Assembly (NCBI GenBank): GCA_964035545.1
Contig: OZ037770.1
Span: forward strand, 427,001 to 491,000
DNA: 64,000 bases
DNA from: Bugula neritina
Taxonomy: Eukaryota; Bryozoa; Gymnolaemata; Cheilostomatida; Bugulidae
Direction of reading: 5' to 3'
Under the pieces are notes generated by a model. That model had not been told where the DNA came from and searched no databases. It worked only from the letters and a program-made list of their open reading frames with translations. The position numbers and the translations under genes are program-made. How positions within the stretch are numbered: the stretch's first letter is position 1; every line of letters begins with the position of its first letter. Positions 1 to 12,092 of this stretch are shown piece after piece.

Positions 1-1304
1 AGTTGCCACTGATCCAGCAGTATAGATGATTGTTTTCTCCACTGGCTATGCTGTCACGCTTTACTGTTGTGGTGTTTGAAACAAACCAATTGTGTAGTGT
101 CCTTTATAATAAATAGTAAAATTTCATAAATTTGGTTTTATTTAGTTTGCTTACTGACACTCTGCTGCCAATTTGTTCATAACTGTCATAATATATATCA
201 ATTAGCAATTTAGCATTTACCGACATTGCCACACTGCGTTTGTGTTGTCACATATTCCAACAGCGATGAATCACCCATCCTTAGTGTACTCTTTAGCACT
301 TGTTTGTCACTGTTTTTTTATCTTCAAGACCATTTTAGTATCACTCGGTGCATTGCAAGTTTTATTTTGCACTGGCTGCACTCAAAAAACCATGACTAAG
401 AAACTGAGTGCACTAGCTTTACACATACCGACAAAAACAGTTAAAATACATTTAGCCAGGACATTATCGTAAGAACCCTCAAGCGTCAAGGTTCCATTCT
501 CATCTACTCTCACATAATATTATAGCTATTTTTACAAACACACGGTATAAAATGTTGCTTTCTTTATACTACTAACTCTCTCCTAGAAAGGGTGAAAGAG
601 GTATGCTTTTATATATTATAACTTTGTTGATTTATACTGTTACTTTGAATATTTTAATAATTATAAAACAAGCAATTTATCAAATTCTTTTATGTACTTT
701 TCTGTGTTTAATTTGCTCTTATTCTATCATATTTTAATCATTTTGTTTTGTGAAAATTGTAGTTTCACGGTGTAAAAGGTGTAAATGGTGTGAACAGTGT
801 AAATCAATAAACTATCTACACTAAAACATACACCCGTATGGAACTTTCATAGCAAACTAGGAGGGCAGTTACAAATTGTTTGCCTACGCAGATTAGGGTG
901 AGAAAAAAAGTGGGAAATGAAAGCTGTTTTTAATACCAACTACACTTAGTTTTTATTGAATGAAAAACAAAGTGAAATCATTAGTTATCCGTTAAATGAC
1001 TAAATCATTGTTTATAAAGATGAAACACAAATAATCTTATAATATGCTAATGAAATTTGGCTTTCAAATAGCTTTTTTCTGTATATTTGTTGAGGAAGTT
1101 TATCTTCAACAAAACTTCGTAGCTGTTGAATATGTGGAGAGTATTTTATATTGCATAAATTTATAGAGTAAAAGGTTCTCATCAAACTTTTACAACTTAG
1201 CTCATCGACGGTTTAAAAGTGTGAGTCACCCTTCACACTAGAGTTTTATAAAGTTTTAATGAATGTGCAGTATTTTATAAAATATTGTGTGTCTCGTAAA
1301 TTTA
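1..1304. other. AT-rich stretch without a convincing gene
   Basis: No open frame here has splice-flanked structure or family resemblance. A short frame near 242-472 has no supporting motif. I see nothing else I can support before the TIR element at 1305. Confidence 0.5.
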
Positions 1305-2271
1305 GGGGAAACCTGGGTGATATGAACCACCCGGGTGATATGGACCATGCATGTTTTGCAGTATCCAAGGTTACCAGAAAGTTGAAAAGTGTCTTATTCT
1401 TCAGAAATAGGAATATCTAACTTCCTGTCTACATATTTTAAACTTGTCTCTTCGTCTTAAAGAATAGAGACACATTTTCTCTTTTTGCTCATTTTCTTAT
1501 AACTTTTCACAACTTTTGTGGATATATTTTCATTGAAAAAAATTGCCTGAAGTAAGGGGCCTGTATCTACAGATAATGTGTGGCAGGTGTGTATAAATAT
1601 CCGAACAGTATATATAATTCTTGCCCGCTCTCTGTCTGTAGAAAGTCAAAATTTTTGGTGACATGATTTCTGGGTGATATGGACCGCCACTTGGGGGTGA
1701 TATGGACCGTGTACCATATTACTCAGCAAATTGAATTTTTCTCTTCATATACTTGTTTGAAGAAAAATAATACTATTTCTTAAGGATTTCTAACAATGAT
1801 GAAGCATTAAACCCCTAAATATTGATTAGACAACATTATAGCTATAGTTGCTGTAAAATGGGTGCTTGAAATATTCATACTCGTGCAATGCATTTTAGAT
1901 GCCAAGATATTCTTCCAAAAAAATTGAAATGCTTTGAGTTAGGAGGCACTAAGAGAAGCTGTTACACACTTATTTTAGATCTATTGTTTTATGTTACTTT
2001 TTAATATAGCAAAATGCATTTTCAACACAAAAAAGCTGACTTTATGTGATGGAGTCTGTGGTGGCCCATATCACCCGAAATTTCAAAAAATCTCCGGGTG
2101 ATATGGTCCACCAATTTTCATTCATAGCTCAGTCAAGCATCTGTATAGGAGCTTCAAATATTGTTTGTATGTCAGTAGAGATAGCACCCACATGTTGAAA
2201 TACTAATTTTCAATCAAACATTGTCAGTATGGGCTGTGAGCTTAAGTGGTCCATATCACCCAGGTTTCCCC
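1305..2271. mobile_element. TIR element (MITE-like) with TA target duplication
   Basis: The ends are inverted copies: GGGGAAACCTGGGTGATATG on the left and its complement on the right, each flanked by TA (1303-1304 and 2272-2273). The interior has no transposase-like frame, so this is a non-autonomous element. The motif GGTGATATGG and its complement recur inside the element (near 1331, 1671, 1689, 2064, 2096 and 2249), not only at the ends. The TA duplication would suit the Tc1/mariner superfamily, but the terminal sequence does not let me name a family. Confidence 0.75.
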
Positions 2272-5200
2272 TAGCTATTTCTACCTTTTCAGTGAGATTG
2301 GAGTAAACACACCTCAAAATTCACATCTGGTATCACATTGATTTATCGCAAGTCAAAGTACACCTACTAACTCTTCCTTCCTTAATACCTGCTTGATTTT
2401 GCACTTCTACTCATTTCATATACCTAACATTTCTCTTGCAGATGAATTACATCTTTTAAGTTGTAAAAGCCTTAAATAGCATGAAATTAATGAGGTTTAA
2501 ACCGTGGCCACACTAACTATTGATGCGTTTATTGATGGGTTAAATTACACGAAAATATTGTCTCTTTCTTTTTAGTTTCACCTAAAGTATTACATACTAT
2601 TGATGGAGGCTGTGCTGAAGTTTTTGGGTGATGATTTGTCAATAATTTTCCAGAGAAGATGATGCCACGGTGGCTGGCATCATTATGCAGTTTCCAAATT
2701 TCTTTCGGCTTTGCTCTAGTGAAAATGTTGGAAAACAATCAACAAAAAGGTTTGTACCATAAACGAAGTTATTGTGTGCGTGTTGTCAAAGCATAAAGTG
2801 TGCTGGAAATTTTTGGGTTTCTGTTGAGATGCGTTTTTGCTTTTCCTGCATGAAAAAAGTTCCAGTTTCAGTTAATATCACTAGCGGAGTGCCCACCTAT
2901 ATTTTAAATCATATTGATGCATAAGTTCTTTTTGTAATATTAAAAGTATAACTTGCTTAATTGCTATTCAATGCCCTTTGAAGTTTCCAACTGTAATTAA
3001 TTAGTTGATTTGGCAGCATAGTATCGATGATTGATGAAGGCAGCCGATATAATTATAAGCATAAATATCTATATCTACATGAAGATGTCATTCCCAATGA
3101 TTGTTATTCTGAAATCAGCTGATTAAGTTATCACAAACTAAACATTTTGACCAGCGGCTTGCAATGCAACTCGGTGAAATTTCAGACCTAGATAAATTGA
3201 ATTTCTTACTGAAAATCGTGAAGGTATTAAAGTTTAAAGTGAAAGTTTAAAGGGTCATCTCTCTGCGAATTCTAATAGCATGGTGCCAATTAGACTTGAA
3301 AAAATTTCAAGGCACTACAAAGCACTAAGCCCATTCTTACAAGTAGTTTCCAAGTGCACTGGAATTTCAGTTTACTTGTCATTGTATAGAATCCTGATCT
3401 ACACTATATAGCATTCACTATTGCCTGCTTCTTCTAAGCATCTATAATGTAATAACTACAGTTTGCTTTGAGAAGTGAATTTCTACTTGGTATTTTGTCC
3501 TTATCGTTCCGTTGTTTGCCAGTAGTCTTAATTTAATGGATTTTCCCTTTTCAAAAGTGGTTGTGACAATCAAAACACATCATGCAGCCTGCAACTACAC
3601 AATCAGTCAGTAATTTCTTCCATTAAAGTAGCTCTTCTGGTTACTCTTGCTCACCTAAAAGCCTGAGCCTCATTCAAATTGCAATTTTTTAGAGTTGTTA
3701 GTTTTTCATGCAGTCTTTCATTTTTTTTTTGTTAGGCACAAAATTAGTATTCACTAGACCTAATCTTTCATCTGCATGTATGCCTATTGTTTGTTCATTA
3801 AAGAAAAACCTCTGCTGAGTATTGAACTAATAATGAAAATAAATTCCCTAAACTAAAAGTAGCAGTGTGATTTTGGTATTACAATTAGTTGTTAGCATAG
3901 AGTCAAGTTATTGACAGGAATTTTCAAATTGAAATGAATGAATTTCATTGTAAGTCAGCAAGATTTAGTCTAAGTAAACATAGCATTACATCGTGTTTTA
4001 TTTAGCATTTGCAGAAGGCAACATATATTTTAAGGATTATTGTAAACTTAAATGTAATTTTAAGTACTTTCCATGTTATTGTAGATGGTCTTGTTCTTTG
4101 GGATGGATGTGACAACTCCTTGTGTCAAGCTTAACTGATTGACTACTGAATCCCAATCATATGTTTTGCCAAAAAATGTGAAAATGGCGTGCATGTCTAC
4201 TTTATTTGAGAAAATATTAAAAATACTTTTGAAACTTCATCTAGCCAAACAATACAACAGTTTCATTTCATTAAAAAATATCATTTGCACAAAAATGTAT
4301 TATGTAATCAAACAATTTCTAGAAAAAAAGTGCTTTCCTCCAGTTTTGCTAATGAACTACATTTTTCATTATATGCTTGTCTTTATAATTTTATTAATTG
4401 TTTTTTCTGGTGAGTCAATTAAAGTCAATTCAACCTAGAAAAGTCTGAATTTCAGACTTAATTTCAAGCTAGAATATTCACATTTTTAGGTCTGCGTTTG
4501 CAAACATTGTTGTGTTACTTTACTTTTTATATTTTTTGAAATAAATATCTTTTTAGCTTGTGCCTATTCATGGTTAGAATAGTATAATAATATTTAACTT
4601 TTCTTCAATTTCAATAGATGAAAATGTTGATCAGTTGGAGTATTCAGTTTAGCTGAATTTTACTTGCTTCTGCGAAAACAATCTTTTGGAGTTGTCTGCC
4701 CTCTCTTTAGGTAATTTTTTGACCTATGGTCAACGCAATAATGTGGTGGTTCGTGGAACTACCAGCAGCACAACATGTAGGGTCGCGTAATTGACCCGGA
4801 ACAATGGATAGCCAATTAGCGTAGTTGATAGTTAGCAGCAATTGTAGTTTCCCGCTGCTAACTCAGTCGAAGCTAGAGTGTGAAATAGATTAGATGTGTA
4901 ACTTGTTGGAAATAATGTATCGTGTTTTTATAATGTATAATTGTGTATAAAATATACTCGTTCACTCGACTTAGCCTGGTGCAGTTCTATACTAGATAAA
5001 TAGACTCTCTGGATAGCATATCAACCCAAAACAGAAAATTATAACAATAATTATAACTTTTTAAAGATGCTTGTGAACCTAACAATATAGCATAACTATC
5101 AAACCACATTATTCAATATCTGCATAAAATTTAGCCGATAAGCTGCCACCCAATGAGCTTGAAAAGATATTAGAATTCTAGCTCAGTGCTGCCATCAATG

Positions 5201-5800
5201 TAGATATTTATAATGATATAAAGCCAAAACTCATTATTTATAATGATATAAAGCCAAAACTCATTATTTATAATGATATAAAGCCAAAACTCAATATTGC
5301 ATGAAATTATCTAACCATTCCTGACAAAGAATCGAGATAATAACTCCAAAGTTGGTCATTTGAAACCACAGCAATAATACTTTAATCCTTATAATTGTCA
5401 GGTTTAATTTTATACCAAGCCCCAATAAGTATATATCACTATGACAACACAGCCTAAGCACCTCCAATGCAAGAAATTTAGTATTGTGGTGCTGCAAATC
5501 CTCCAGTTACAAATGAGTAGAGCACTCATGATTATTGGTCTACCATAATGTTTATTTAGTTTTAAGGACTAGCATAAATGCTATTATATGTGGGAGGTAT
5601 TTGAAAAGCTTCCAACTCCATCTTCAACTATGGGCTATTATAATTATGCCGATAAACGAGATACTACACTCAGACTGCCCTGTTATAGTACTATGATTGG
5701 CTACTGCAAAATTTTTGCCGATAGACAACATTTATTTATGATGTAATGTATCTCGTATTGGTACATAAGTGTTATGTCTGAGGACGAGATACTGTGAAAT
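2272..5800. other. Intergenic region, no supported gene
   Basis: About 3.5 kb of AT-rich sequence. A 99-codon frame at 4139-4438 is lysine-, isoleucine- and leucine-rich with no recognisable domain and is probably chance. A moderately GC-richer patch at about 4730-5000 resembles LTR or promoter sequence, but I found no target duplication or partner repeat. A 30-bp tandem triplication at 5204-5293 is listed separately. Confidence 0.5.
5204..5293. repeat. 30-bp tandem repeat, three copies
   Basis: The unit starting ATTTATAATGATATAAAGCC (30 bp) occurs three times in a row. The copies are identical except for one base at the end of the last. It lies upstream of the TPR gene and is non-coding. 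Confidence 0.9.
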
Positions 5801-5881
5801 TATGCCCTGATAATATGCCACTTGAAAGAGCAGAACTATGTGACTGACAAACAATTGTTTAGACTAAACCTAATAACAGCT

Positions 5882-8800
5882 ATGGCCATATACATCAGAA
5901 CAACTGCATACTTACAATCAGGGACTCAAAAAGATCATTTCTCTTTATATCCTCCCACTGAATGCCACACCAAAGGAATTTATCATTTATCTAGAAACAT
6001 GTTTGTTCTATTAGCATTTCTCATTGTTCCTGTGAAGAAATCTTTTAAGAAAAACATGAATTATATTCATTGTGAAAGTAAATGGATAGGCTCTGCTGTT
6101 TTGGGAAACCTTGTGAACCAAGTTGGTTTAGATAACCCAGGTTTCACATTGAAAATGGAGGTGGAATTTTTTTGTGGAGATTTTGAGCAGTCTATACAAA
6201 CTGTTAAAGCAAATTGTGGTGCTGATATATTTGATAAAAATCCTAAAGATTTTGGTGAAACAATCAACAGTTCATATTATTCAGACTCTTTAGTTGCATC
6301 TCAGGGTTTTGAGCATGAAGACAATAATGTGATAACCGCTCAACTCAAATACATTGAAATGGCTGCATATCTATTGTACTCCTCTAGAAAGTATGGTAGT
6401 TGTCTTAAGTATTTTACTTGGTTAGCAGAAAACTGTGTAGACTCTGCATCTGATAGGTTGAAATGGAAAGTGTTAGCAGCTGACTCAGCCAATCAGCTTC
6501 ACAATTACCACGAGGTCTTCTCTTTGATTGGTGAAGTTTTTTCTACCATCAGATCAAAGTACAAATTAAAGATTAATCAAACTCTGTACAGATTTGTGAG
6601 AGACCAGGCTAAACAGGATCAGCATTCAGCTGAAGACAGAGAGTTGTTCAAAATTGTTGCACAAGCATTAAGAGTGACTAGCAAAGCTTATGAGAATGTT
6701 AAACATTATGTGCAAGCTGAAGAGTTGGCAAATGCAGCACTAGCACTATTTGACAGTCTGTATTCCCAAAGATCTGGGCAACAATTTGGCAGTCATTATG
6801 TAGATTTGATAGTTTCCCTTGCTTTGTTACAGTCAGAAAGAGGTGAACATGATGAAGGTGTTGAGTATTTGACTCATCATTTAGATATGTTAGTAGAAGT
6901 TCACACTGACCATACTAACCACCCAGACATTGCCCTTCTACTGAGTGGTTTAGGTCAACTCTATGAAAAAGCTAATAATTATGACACCTCCTTAGATTTT
7001 TACAACAAAGCTTTAGCTATGACAAAAAGTTTGTACAGTTCAAATCATGTTGATATTGCTCAATGTTATCAGAGAATTGCAGATCTGCATGCAAAAATGG
7101 GTGATTATAGGTCATCTTTCAGCAACTATCAAAGTGTAGAAAATTTGTTTGAGAGTTTGAAGATTAGTGAGCATGAGAAAGCTTCTCGGTTGGTGGAAAT
7201 TGGTCTTCTTCATTGCTGTAAGAGTGAATATGACTCAGCTCTGTCAAAGCTTGACTCAGCTCTCAGTATGATAGAGTCTAAAATAGAGACCACCCACATA
7301 CATATGGCAGATATAAACTCTGCATATGGTAGAGTTTATAGTGAAATGGGGCAGACAGAACTTGCATTGGAATATCACACAAAGTCTCTAGAAATAATCA
7401 AAGAAATTATGAGTAGTATTGATGGTATTCCATTGTTTTCTCAACTCCATGGTGAGATGGGAAAGTTATCTGTAAAACTGAGTGCAAAGGCTATGATGTT
7501 GAATATTAAGAGAGCTAGTAGAGAGGTGAACAGTGTTAGTACTGATGTAGCTTTTTGTTACATGAGAGTTGGTAATGTCTATAGAGATATGTGTCTACAT
7601 GAGCAGTCTTTGCTGTATCTAACTAAGGCATGTGAGATGTTCAGAGCTGTCTATGGCAGTGATGCAGTGCATGCAGACATTGCTAGTAGTTATAACAATA
7701 TTGGTAGTGTGTATAGTGACATGGGTGAATATAGCAAGGCACTAGAGTACTATAGGAAGGGTCTAGAGATGCAACTAGCTGTCTATGGCAGTGATGCAGT
7801 GCATGCAGACATTGCTAGTAGCTATAACAATATTGGTAATGTGTATAGTGACATGGGTGAATATAGCAAGGCACTAGAGTTCTATAGGAAGGGTCTAGAG
7901 ATGAGACAAGCTGTCTATGGCAGTGATGCAGTGCATGCACACATTGCTAGTAGTTATAACAATATTGGTAATGTGTATAGTGACCTGGGTGAATATAGCA
8001 AGGCACTAGAGTACTATAGGAATAGTCTAGAGATGAAGCTAGCTGTCTATGACAGTGATGCAGTGCATGCAGACATAGCTAGTAGTTATAACAATATTGG
8101 TAGTGTGTATAGTGACATGGGTGAATATAGCAAGGCACTAGAGTACTATAGGAAGGGTCTAGAAATGCAGCTAGCTGTCCATGACAGTGATGCAGTGCAT
8201 GCAGACATAGCTAGTAGTTATAACAATATTGGTATTGTGTATAGATACATGGGTGAATATAGCAAGGCACTAGAGTACTATAGGAAGGGTCTAGAAATGC
8301 AGCTAGCTGTCCATGACAGTGATGCAGTGCATGCAGACATAGCTAGTAGTTATAACAATATTGGTATTGTGTATAGTGACATGGGTGAATATAGCAAGGC
8401 ACTAGAGTACTATAGGAAGGGTCTAGAGATGCAACTAGCTGTCTATGGCAGTGATGCAGTGCATGCCCACATTGCTAGTAGTTATAACAATATTGCTGGT
8501 GTGTATAGTGACATGGGTGAATATAGCAAGGCACTAGAGTACTATAGGAAAGGTCTAGAGATGAGACAAGCTGTCTATGGCAGTGATGCAGTGCATGCAG
8601 ACATTGCTAGTAGTTATAACAATATTGGTGGTGTGTATAGTGACATGGGTGAATATAGCAAGGCACTAGAGTACTATAGGAAAGGTCTAGAGATGAGACA
8701 AGCTGTCTATGGCAGTGAGGCTACACATGCACACATTGCTAGTAGTTATAACAGTATTGGTAGTGTGTATAGTAACATGGGTGAATATAGCAAGGCACTA

Positions 8801-9853
8801 GAGTACTATAGGAAAGGTCTAGAGATGAGACAAGCTGTCTATGGCAGTGATGCAGTGCATGCAGACATTGCTAGTAGTTATAACAACATTGGTGTTGTGT
8901 ATCAAAACATGGGTGAATATAGCAAGGCACTAGAGTACTATAGGAAGCGTCTAGAGATGCAGCTAGCTCTCTATGGCAGTGATGCAGTGCACCCACACAT
9001 TGCTAGTAGTTATCACAACATAGCCTCAGTTCATCACAAACTCTCAGACTACACCTTATCCCTCCTCTACTATATCAAAGGTATAGACATGTGTAATGCA
9101 GTCTATGGTGAAGGAACCAACCATAATCTCATTGCTTTCTGTTATAGAGGTATTGCTGATGTGTACACAGATACAGGTGAATATACAAAGTCACTACATT
9201 ATCTCACCTTGTCTCTAGACATGACTAAAGCTATACATGCTGACAATACCACTCACATAGATATAGCAGACACCTACCATAAACTGGGTAGGCTGTATCA
9301 TAACACAGGTCAATATACACACTCAGTACACTGCTATAACATGGCCCTGGTACAGAGAGATAGGTGTAATACTGCTCATCTCCCTCTATATACAGCTGTG
9401 TTAGTCAGTCTCTCTCAGACTCTAATCTCATCATCAGACTACAAACATGCTAAGGGTCTCCTACTACTCGCTCTCAAACATTCACCTACTGACTACTGTA
9501 AGGATACTCGGGCTAATATCTGTCAACTCCTAGGACAGTGTTGTCTCCACTTACATCAGTACAGGAAGTGTTGGAAATATTTATATTCAGCTCTCTGTTA
9601 CTATGAGTCACTTCCTTCCTCCAACTGGAAGATGAAATCTCTAGCTCAGGTTCGTTTGTACATCTCCTACTTGCTCTTACATCTGGGTCATGTTTCACAG
9701 GCTGTAGAACATTCTGAGTTAGCCTTAAATCTTGTAGAAAGTGTTTTAGTTGACAGAGATAACATAACTCCTGAACTCACTAGACTGTATACAGACATTA
9801 CACACATGATTCTTGGTTTATATTCAACTCTTACTCTGTATATAGATATATAG
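5882..9853 (+). CDS. Kinesin-light-chain-type TPR repeat protein
   Basis: An unbroken frame of about 1,323 codons ending at TAG 9851-9853. I chose the first in-frame ATG at 5882; the frame stays open back to about 5798. An acceptor-like CAG just before CTATGGCC means an upstream exon is possible. The product is almost wholly tetratricopeptide repeats. Residues about 80-590 hold divergent TPRs. About 590-1030 hold ten near-identical 44-residue units with the core SSYNNIGxVYSDMGEYSKAL. Three degenerate units and a helical tail follow. TPR arrays are protein-binding scaffolds. In invertebrates this subtype is common in KLC-like, TTC28-like and NACHT-TPR proteins, but no nucleotide-binding domain is visible. 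A hydrophobic MFVLLAFLIVP patch near residue 40 could be a membrane segment or buried helix. Partner and location are unknown. Confidence 0.85.
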   Translation: MAIYIRTTAYLQSGTQKDHFSLYPPTECHTKGIYHLSRNMFVLLAFLIVPVKKSFKKNMNYIHCESKWIGSAVLGNLVNQVGLDNPGFTLKMEVEFFCGDFEQSIQTVKANCGADIFDKNPKDFGETINSSYYSDSLVASQGFEHEDNNVITAQLKYIEMAAYLLYSSRKYGSCLKYFTWLAENCVDSASDRLKWKVLAADSANQLHNYHEVFSLIGEVFSTIRSKYKLKINQTLYRFVRDQAKQDQHSAEDRELFKIVAQALRVTSKAYENVKHYVQAEELANAALALFDSLYSQRSGQQFGSHYVDLIVSLALLQSERGEHDEGVEYLTHHLDMLVEVHTDHTNHPDIALLLSGLGQLYEKANNYDTSLDFYNKALAMTKSLYSSNHVDIAQCYQRIADLHAKMGDYRSSFSNYQSVENLFESLKISEHEKASRLVEIGLLHCCKSEYDSALSKLDSALSMIESKIETTHIHMADINSAYGRVYSEMGQTELALEYHTKSLEIIKEIMSSIDGIPLFSQLHGEMGKLSVKLSAKAMMLNIKRASREVNSVSTDVAFCYMRVGNVYRDMCLHEQSLLYLTKACEMFRAVYGSDAVHADIASSYNNIGSVYSDMGEYSKALEYYRKGLEMQLAVYGSDAVHADIASSYNNIGNVYSDMGEYSKALEFYRKGLEMRQAVYGSDAVHAHIASSYNNIGNVYSDLGEYSKALEYYRNSLEMKLAVYDSDAVHADIASSYNNIGSVYSDMGEYSKALEYYRKGLEMQLAVHDSDAVHADIASSYNNIGIVYRYMGEYSKALEYYRKGLEMQLAVHDSDAVHADIASSYNNIGIVYSDMGEYSKALEYYRKGLEMQLAVYGSDAVHAHIASSYNNIAGVYSDMGEYSKALEYYRKGLEMRQAVYGSDAVHADIASSYNNIGGVYSDMGEYSKALEYYRKGLEMRQAVYGSEATHAHIASSYNSIGSVYSNMGEYSKALEYYRKGLEMRQAVYGSDAVHADIASSYNNIGVVYQNMGEYSKALEYYRKRLEMQLALYGSDAVHPHIASSYHNIASVHHKLSDYTLSLLYYIKGIDMCNAVYGEGTNHNLIAFCYRGIADVYTDTGEYTKSLHYLTLSLDMTKAIHADNTTHIDIADTYHKLGRLYHNTGQYTHSVHCYNMALVQRDRCNTAHLPLYTAVLVSLSQTLISSSDYKHAKGLLLLALKHSPTDYCKDTRANICQLLGQCCLHLHQYRKCWKYLYSALCYYESLPSSNWKMKSLAQVRLYISYLLLHLGHVSQAVEHSELALNLVESVLVDRDNITPELTRLYTDITHMILGLYSTLTLYIDI
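7645..8964 (+). repeat. 132-bp coding tandem repeat, ten copies
   Basis: Within the TPR gene, ten consecutive 132-bp units (44 codons) are nearly identical at nucleotide level, including synonymous positions. Units 5 and 6 share rare variants (for example the CATGACAGTG block), which points to recent duplication. Differences cluster at a few codons, such as the residue after NNIG, the YSDM segment, and QL versus RQ at the unit end. Confidence 0.9.
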
Positions 9854-12092
9854 ACATACAGTACTTCTAGTATTTAGTATTCTATATTCTCAGTTAAACA
9901 GTCTGTATGTTTAAATGACTTTTCAGCTACATTTCTCTTGTCTTCTTCTTTATAGTATCAACATTTTATACATTTTTAGTTTGTGTTGGAAAAGGCTGTA
10001 TTTAATCAAATATATTATTCAAAGTCATTTTTTTCTAATAGTTATCACTCCTTTGTCTTCTACTTTTATACTTATTATATATTATTTGCATATTATATTA
10101 AGTTTGTATTGGTGTAAATTTCTTGTTAATTCATAGAATAGCCATTCCACAGCACACAGGCTATTTTCTTCTCTTTTCTTACTTCCTGAAGCTATGGTAA
10201 CAATTCCTGTATTTTATTGTGTATATAATTGTATGTTGTTATTTCCTATTGATTATCTTATAATGGCTTTACAGTGTAAATAATGCTGTTTGTACTTTTT
10301 GCTGAATTTCTGTATATAAATTTATTAAATATAATATTTCTCAAGAACATAAAAACTGCATATAGATGTCTAAAAGTTACGTAAGAGATTTCATTTCTTC
10401 AACATGTTGGCTGTATAATCTACTTTCTTCAAAACGATGGAGACACCTTAGTGTTTGTATTTTAGGATTCAAATTAAAAATTCACTCACACACTACTGCA
10501 GTCACTCAGTATTTATTTATTTATTCACATATATCTTGGCTATAATCAGCTAATTAAAGACAAAAAAGAAGTTACATTTTGCATTATATAATAGTTGCCT
10601 TCATCAATTTTTGAGTGACTTGACTGCATATACTCAGTTCACCTGCATGTGTACAACAGCCAAAGTAATCTAATACTTGGTAATCTTTGCATTTATTACC
10701 ATGACCCGTTGCCGTTTGAAAATATGATTGCCTTATATCACATGTTAGCAGTAAATAAAACATGTATTATATATTTAGCAAAGCATAATTGGGTTAATCA
10801 TGCATTAACTATCTAAGCATAAGGTTTTTTCAACTGTGGCTATATAGTTTGATAAAACTGGACTTTAGTTAACATAAAAACTCTTTTTTTAGCTTAACTC
10901 TCTGTCCAAAAGAAGGATACCCTAAGACAAATAACTGCCTATAAGCAGATTATATTCATATACTTGCTATCAGTTTGCTCAGCCTGTAGTTATAGAAAGT
11001 AGTTATAGAAAACAACCAGTAATAGCAAATCATTTAAATGAAACCAACTTTAATATACTTAGTAACCTCTGCAATTATCACAATGACCTGCTCCTATAAA
11101 ATAATTAGTGATAGATTTGGTGAGATGAACTTAATCTTGGTAGATAGCATTTGTAAGATTACTATAGTTTCAAAGGTTTGTTGCATTAAACCATAATTTA
11201 CATGGTAAAGGATGTCAGCTTCATTTTACTACTAGTCAGTATAATTAGTATTATATAGGAGCTTCTCAGCTAAGATTAATCTGGGTTTTCCACAACTCAA
11301 TTAACTTGACTTGGAACTTTGTAGTGCTAGCTAGCTAAGATTACTCTGGGTTCGGGTTATATATAAATATGAAGTAAAGAATCTGTAATTGCATACAGTG
11401 GATTAAAGTTGCACAGGTGTGATTAGAAGCACTTTGCAATGAATTTGAAGAGTTTCAAACAGCTTTGCTTTACCATGAGTTATGTACACTATTATGAAAC
11501 TTGTACTTTAATTATAGCCAACTTTCACCACATGCTATTTTTAGCTGCTATAACAACACGCAGTCCAATCACCAGGCTGGGTTAAAAGTCCAAATGCCAA
11601 ATCAATTCAGTAAATGTGAGCAAAATTCATCATAAACAAAATTATTTGAACATAATACAACCCTAAACCAGCATGTAGCAAATACATGTAATATAATCTT
11701 AATACTACATAAGTGTAGTGTTTCAGTTACCATGGAAACAACTTTCTTGAATCAAATTCATTCAGTTTTATTTAGAATAGAGAGCAACTGTTTTTATTAA
11801 TAATAAAATAATAGCGAATATAACATCATAAAATGGTATATATTACATGTAATCAAATCAACATAGCCTATCAGCATATGAAATAGATATGAACATAATT
11901 ATGTGTCTAAAAAACTACAGTAAATACTAAGATGTGGTGAAATCAATTATATAGAATCTAATTTGGAGTTATATTCTCAATAGTGAATTGAATTATAGAA
12001 AACTTGGAATACTCATAGAAAACTTTTAAAGAACTTTTAGTTCCCATGAATTGAAAAATCAGTCTACCCTGATATAGCATAAGTTCCAGTGT
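9854..12092. other. Intergenic region between two tail-to-tail genes
   Basis: This holds the 3' flanks of the TPR gene (+) and of the MGST3-like gene (-). It is AT-rich with several candidate poly(A) signals and no supported coding sequence on either strand. Confidence 0.5.

Noticed and set aside
242-472. 76-codon frame
   Set aside because: No motif, no splice context, composition like surrounding AT-rich DNA.
4139-4438. 99-codon frame with a hydrophobic tail
   Set aside because: Lys/Ile/Leu-rich as expected from AT-rich sequence; no domain, no homologous look.
4730-5000. Possible solo LTR (TG...CA, GC-richer)
   Set aside because: No target duplication, no second LTR and no polymerase frame nearby.
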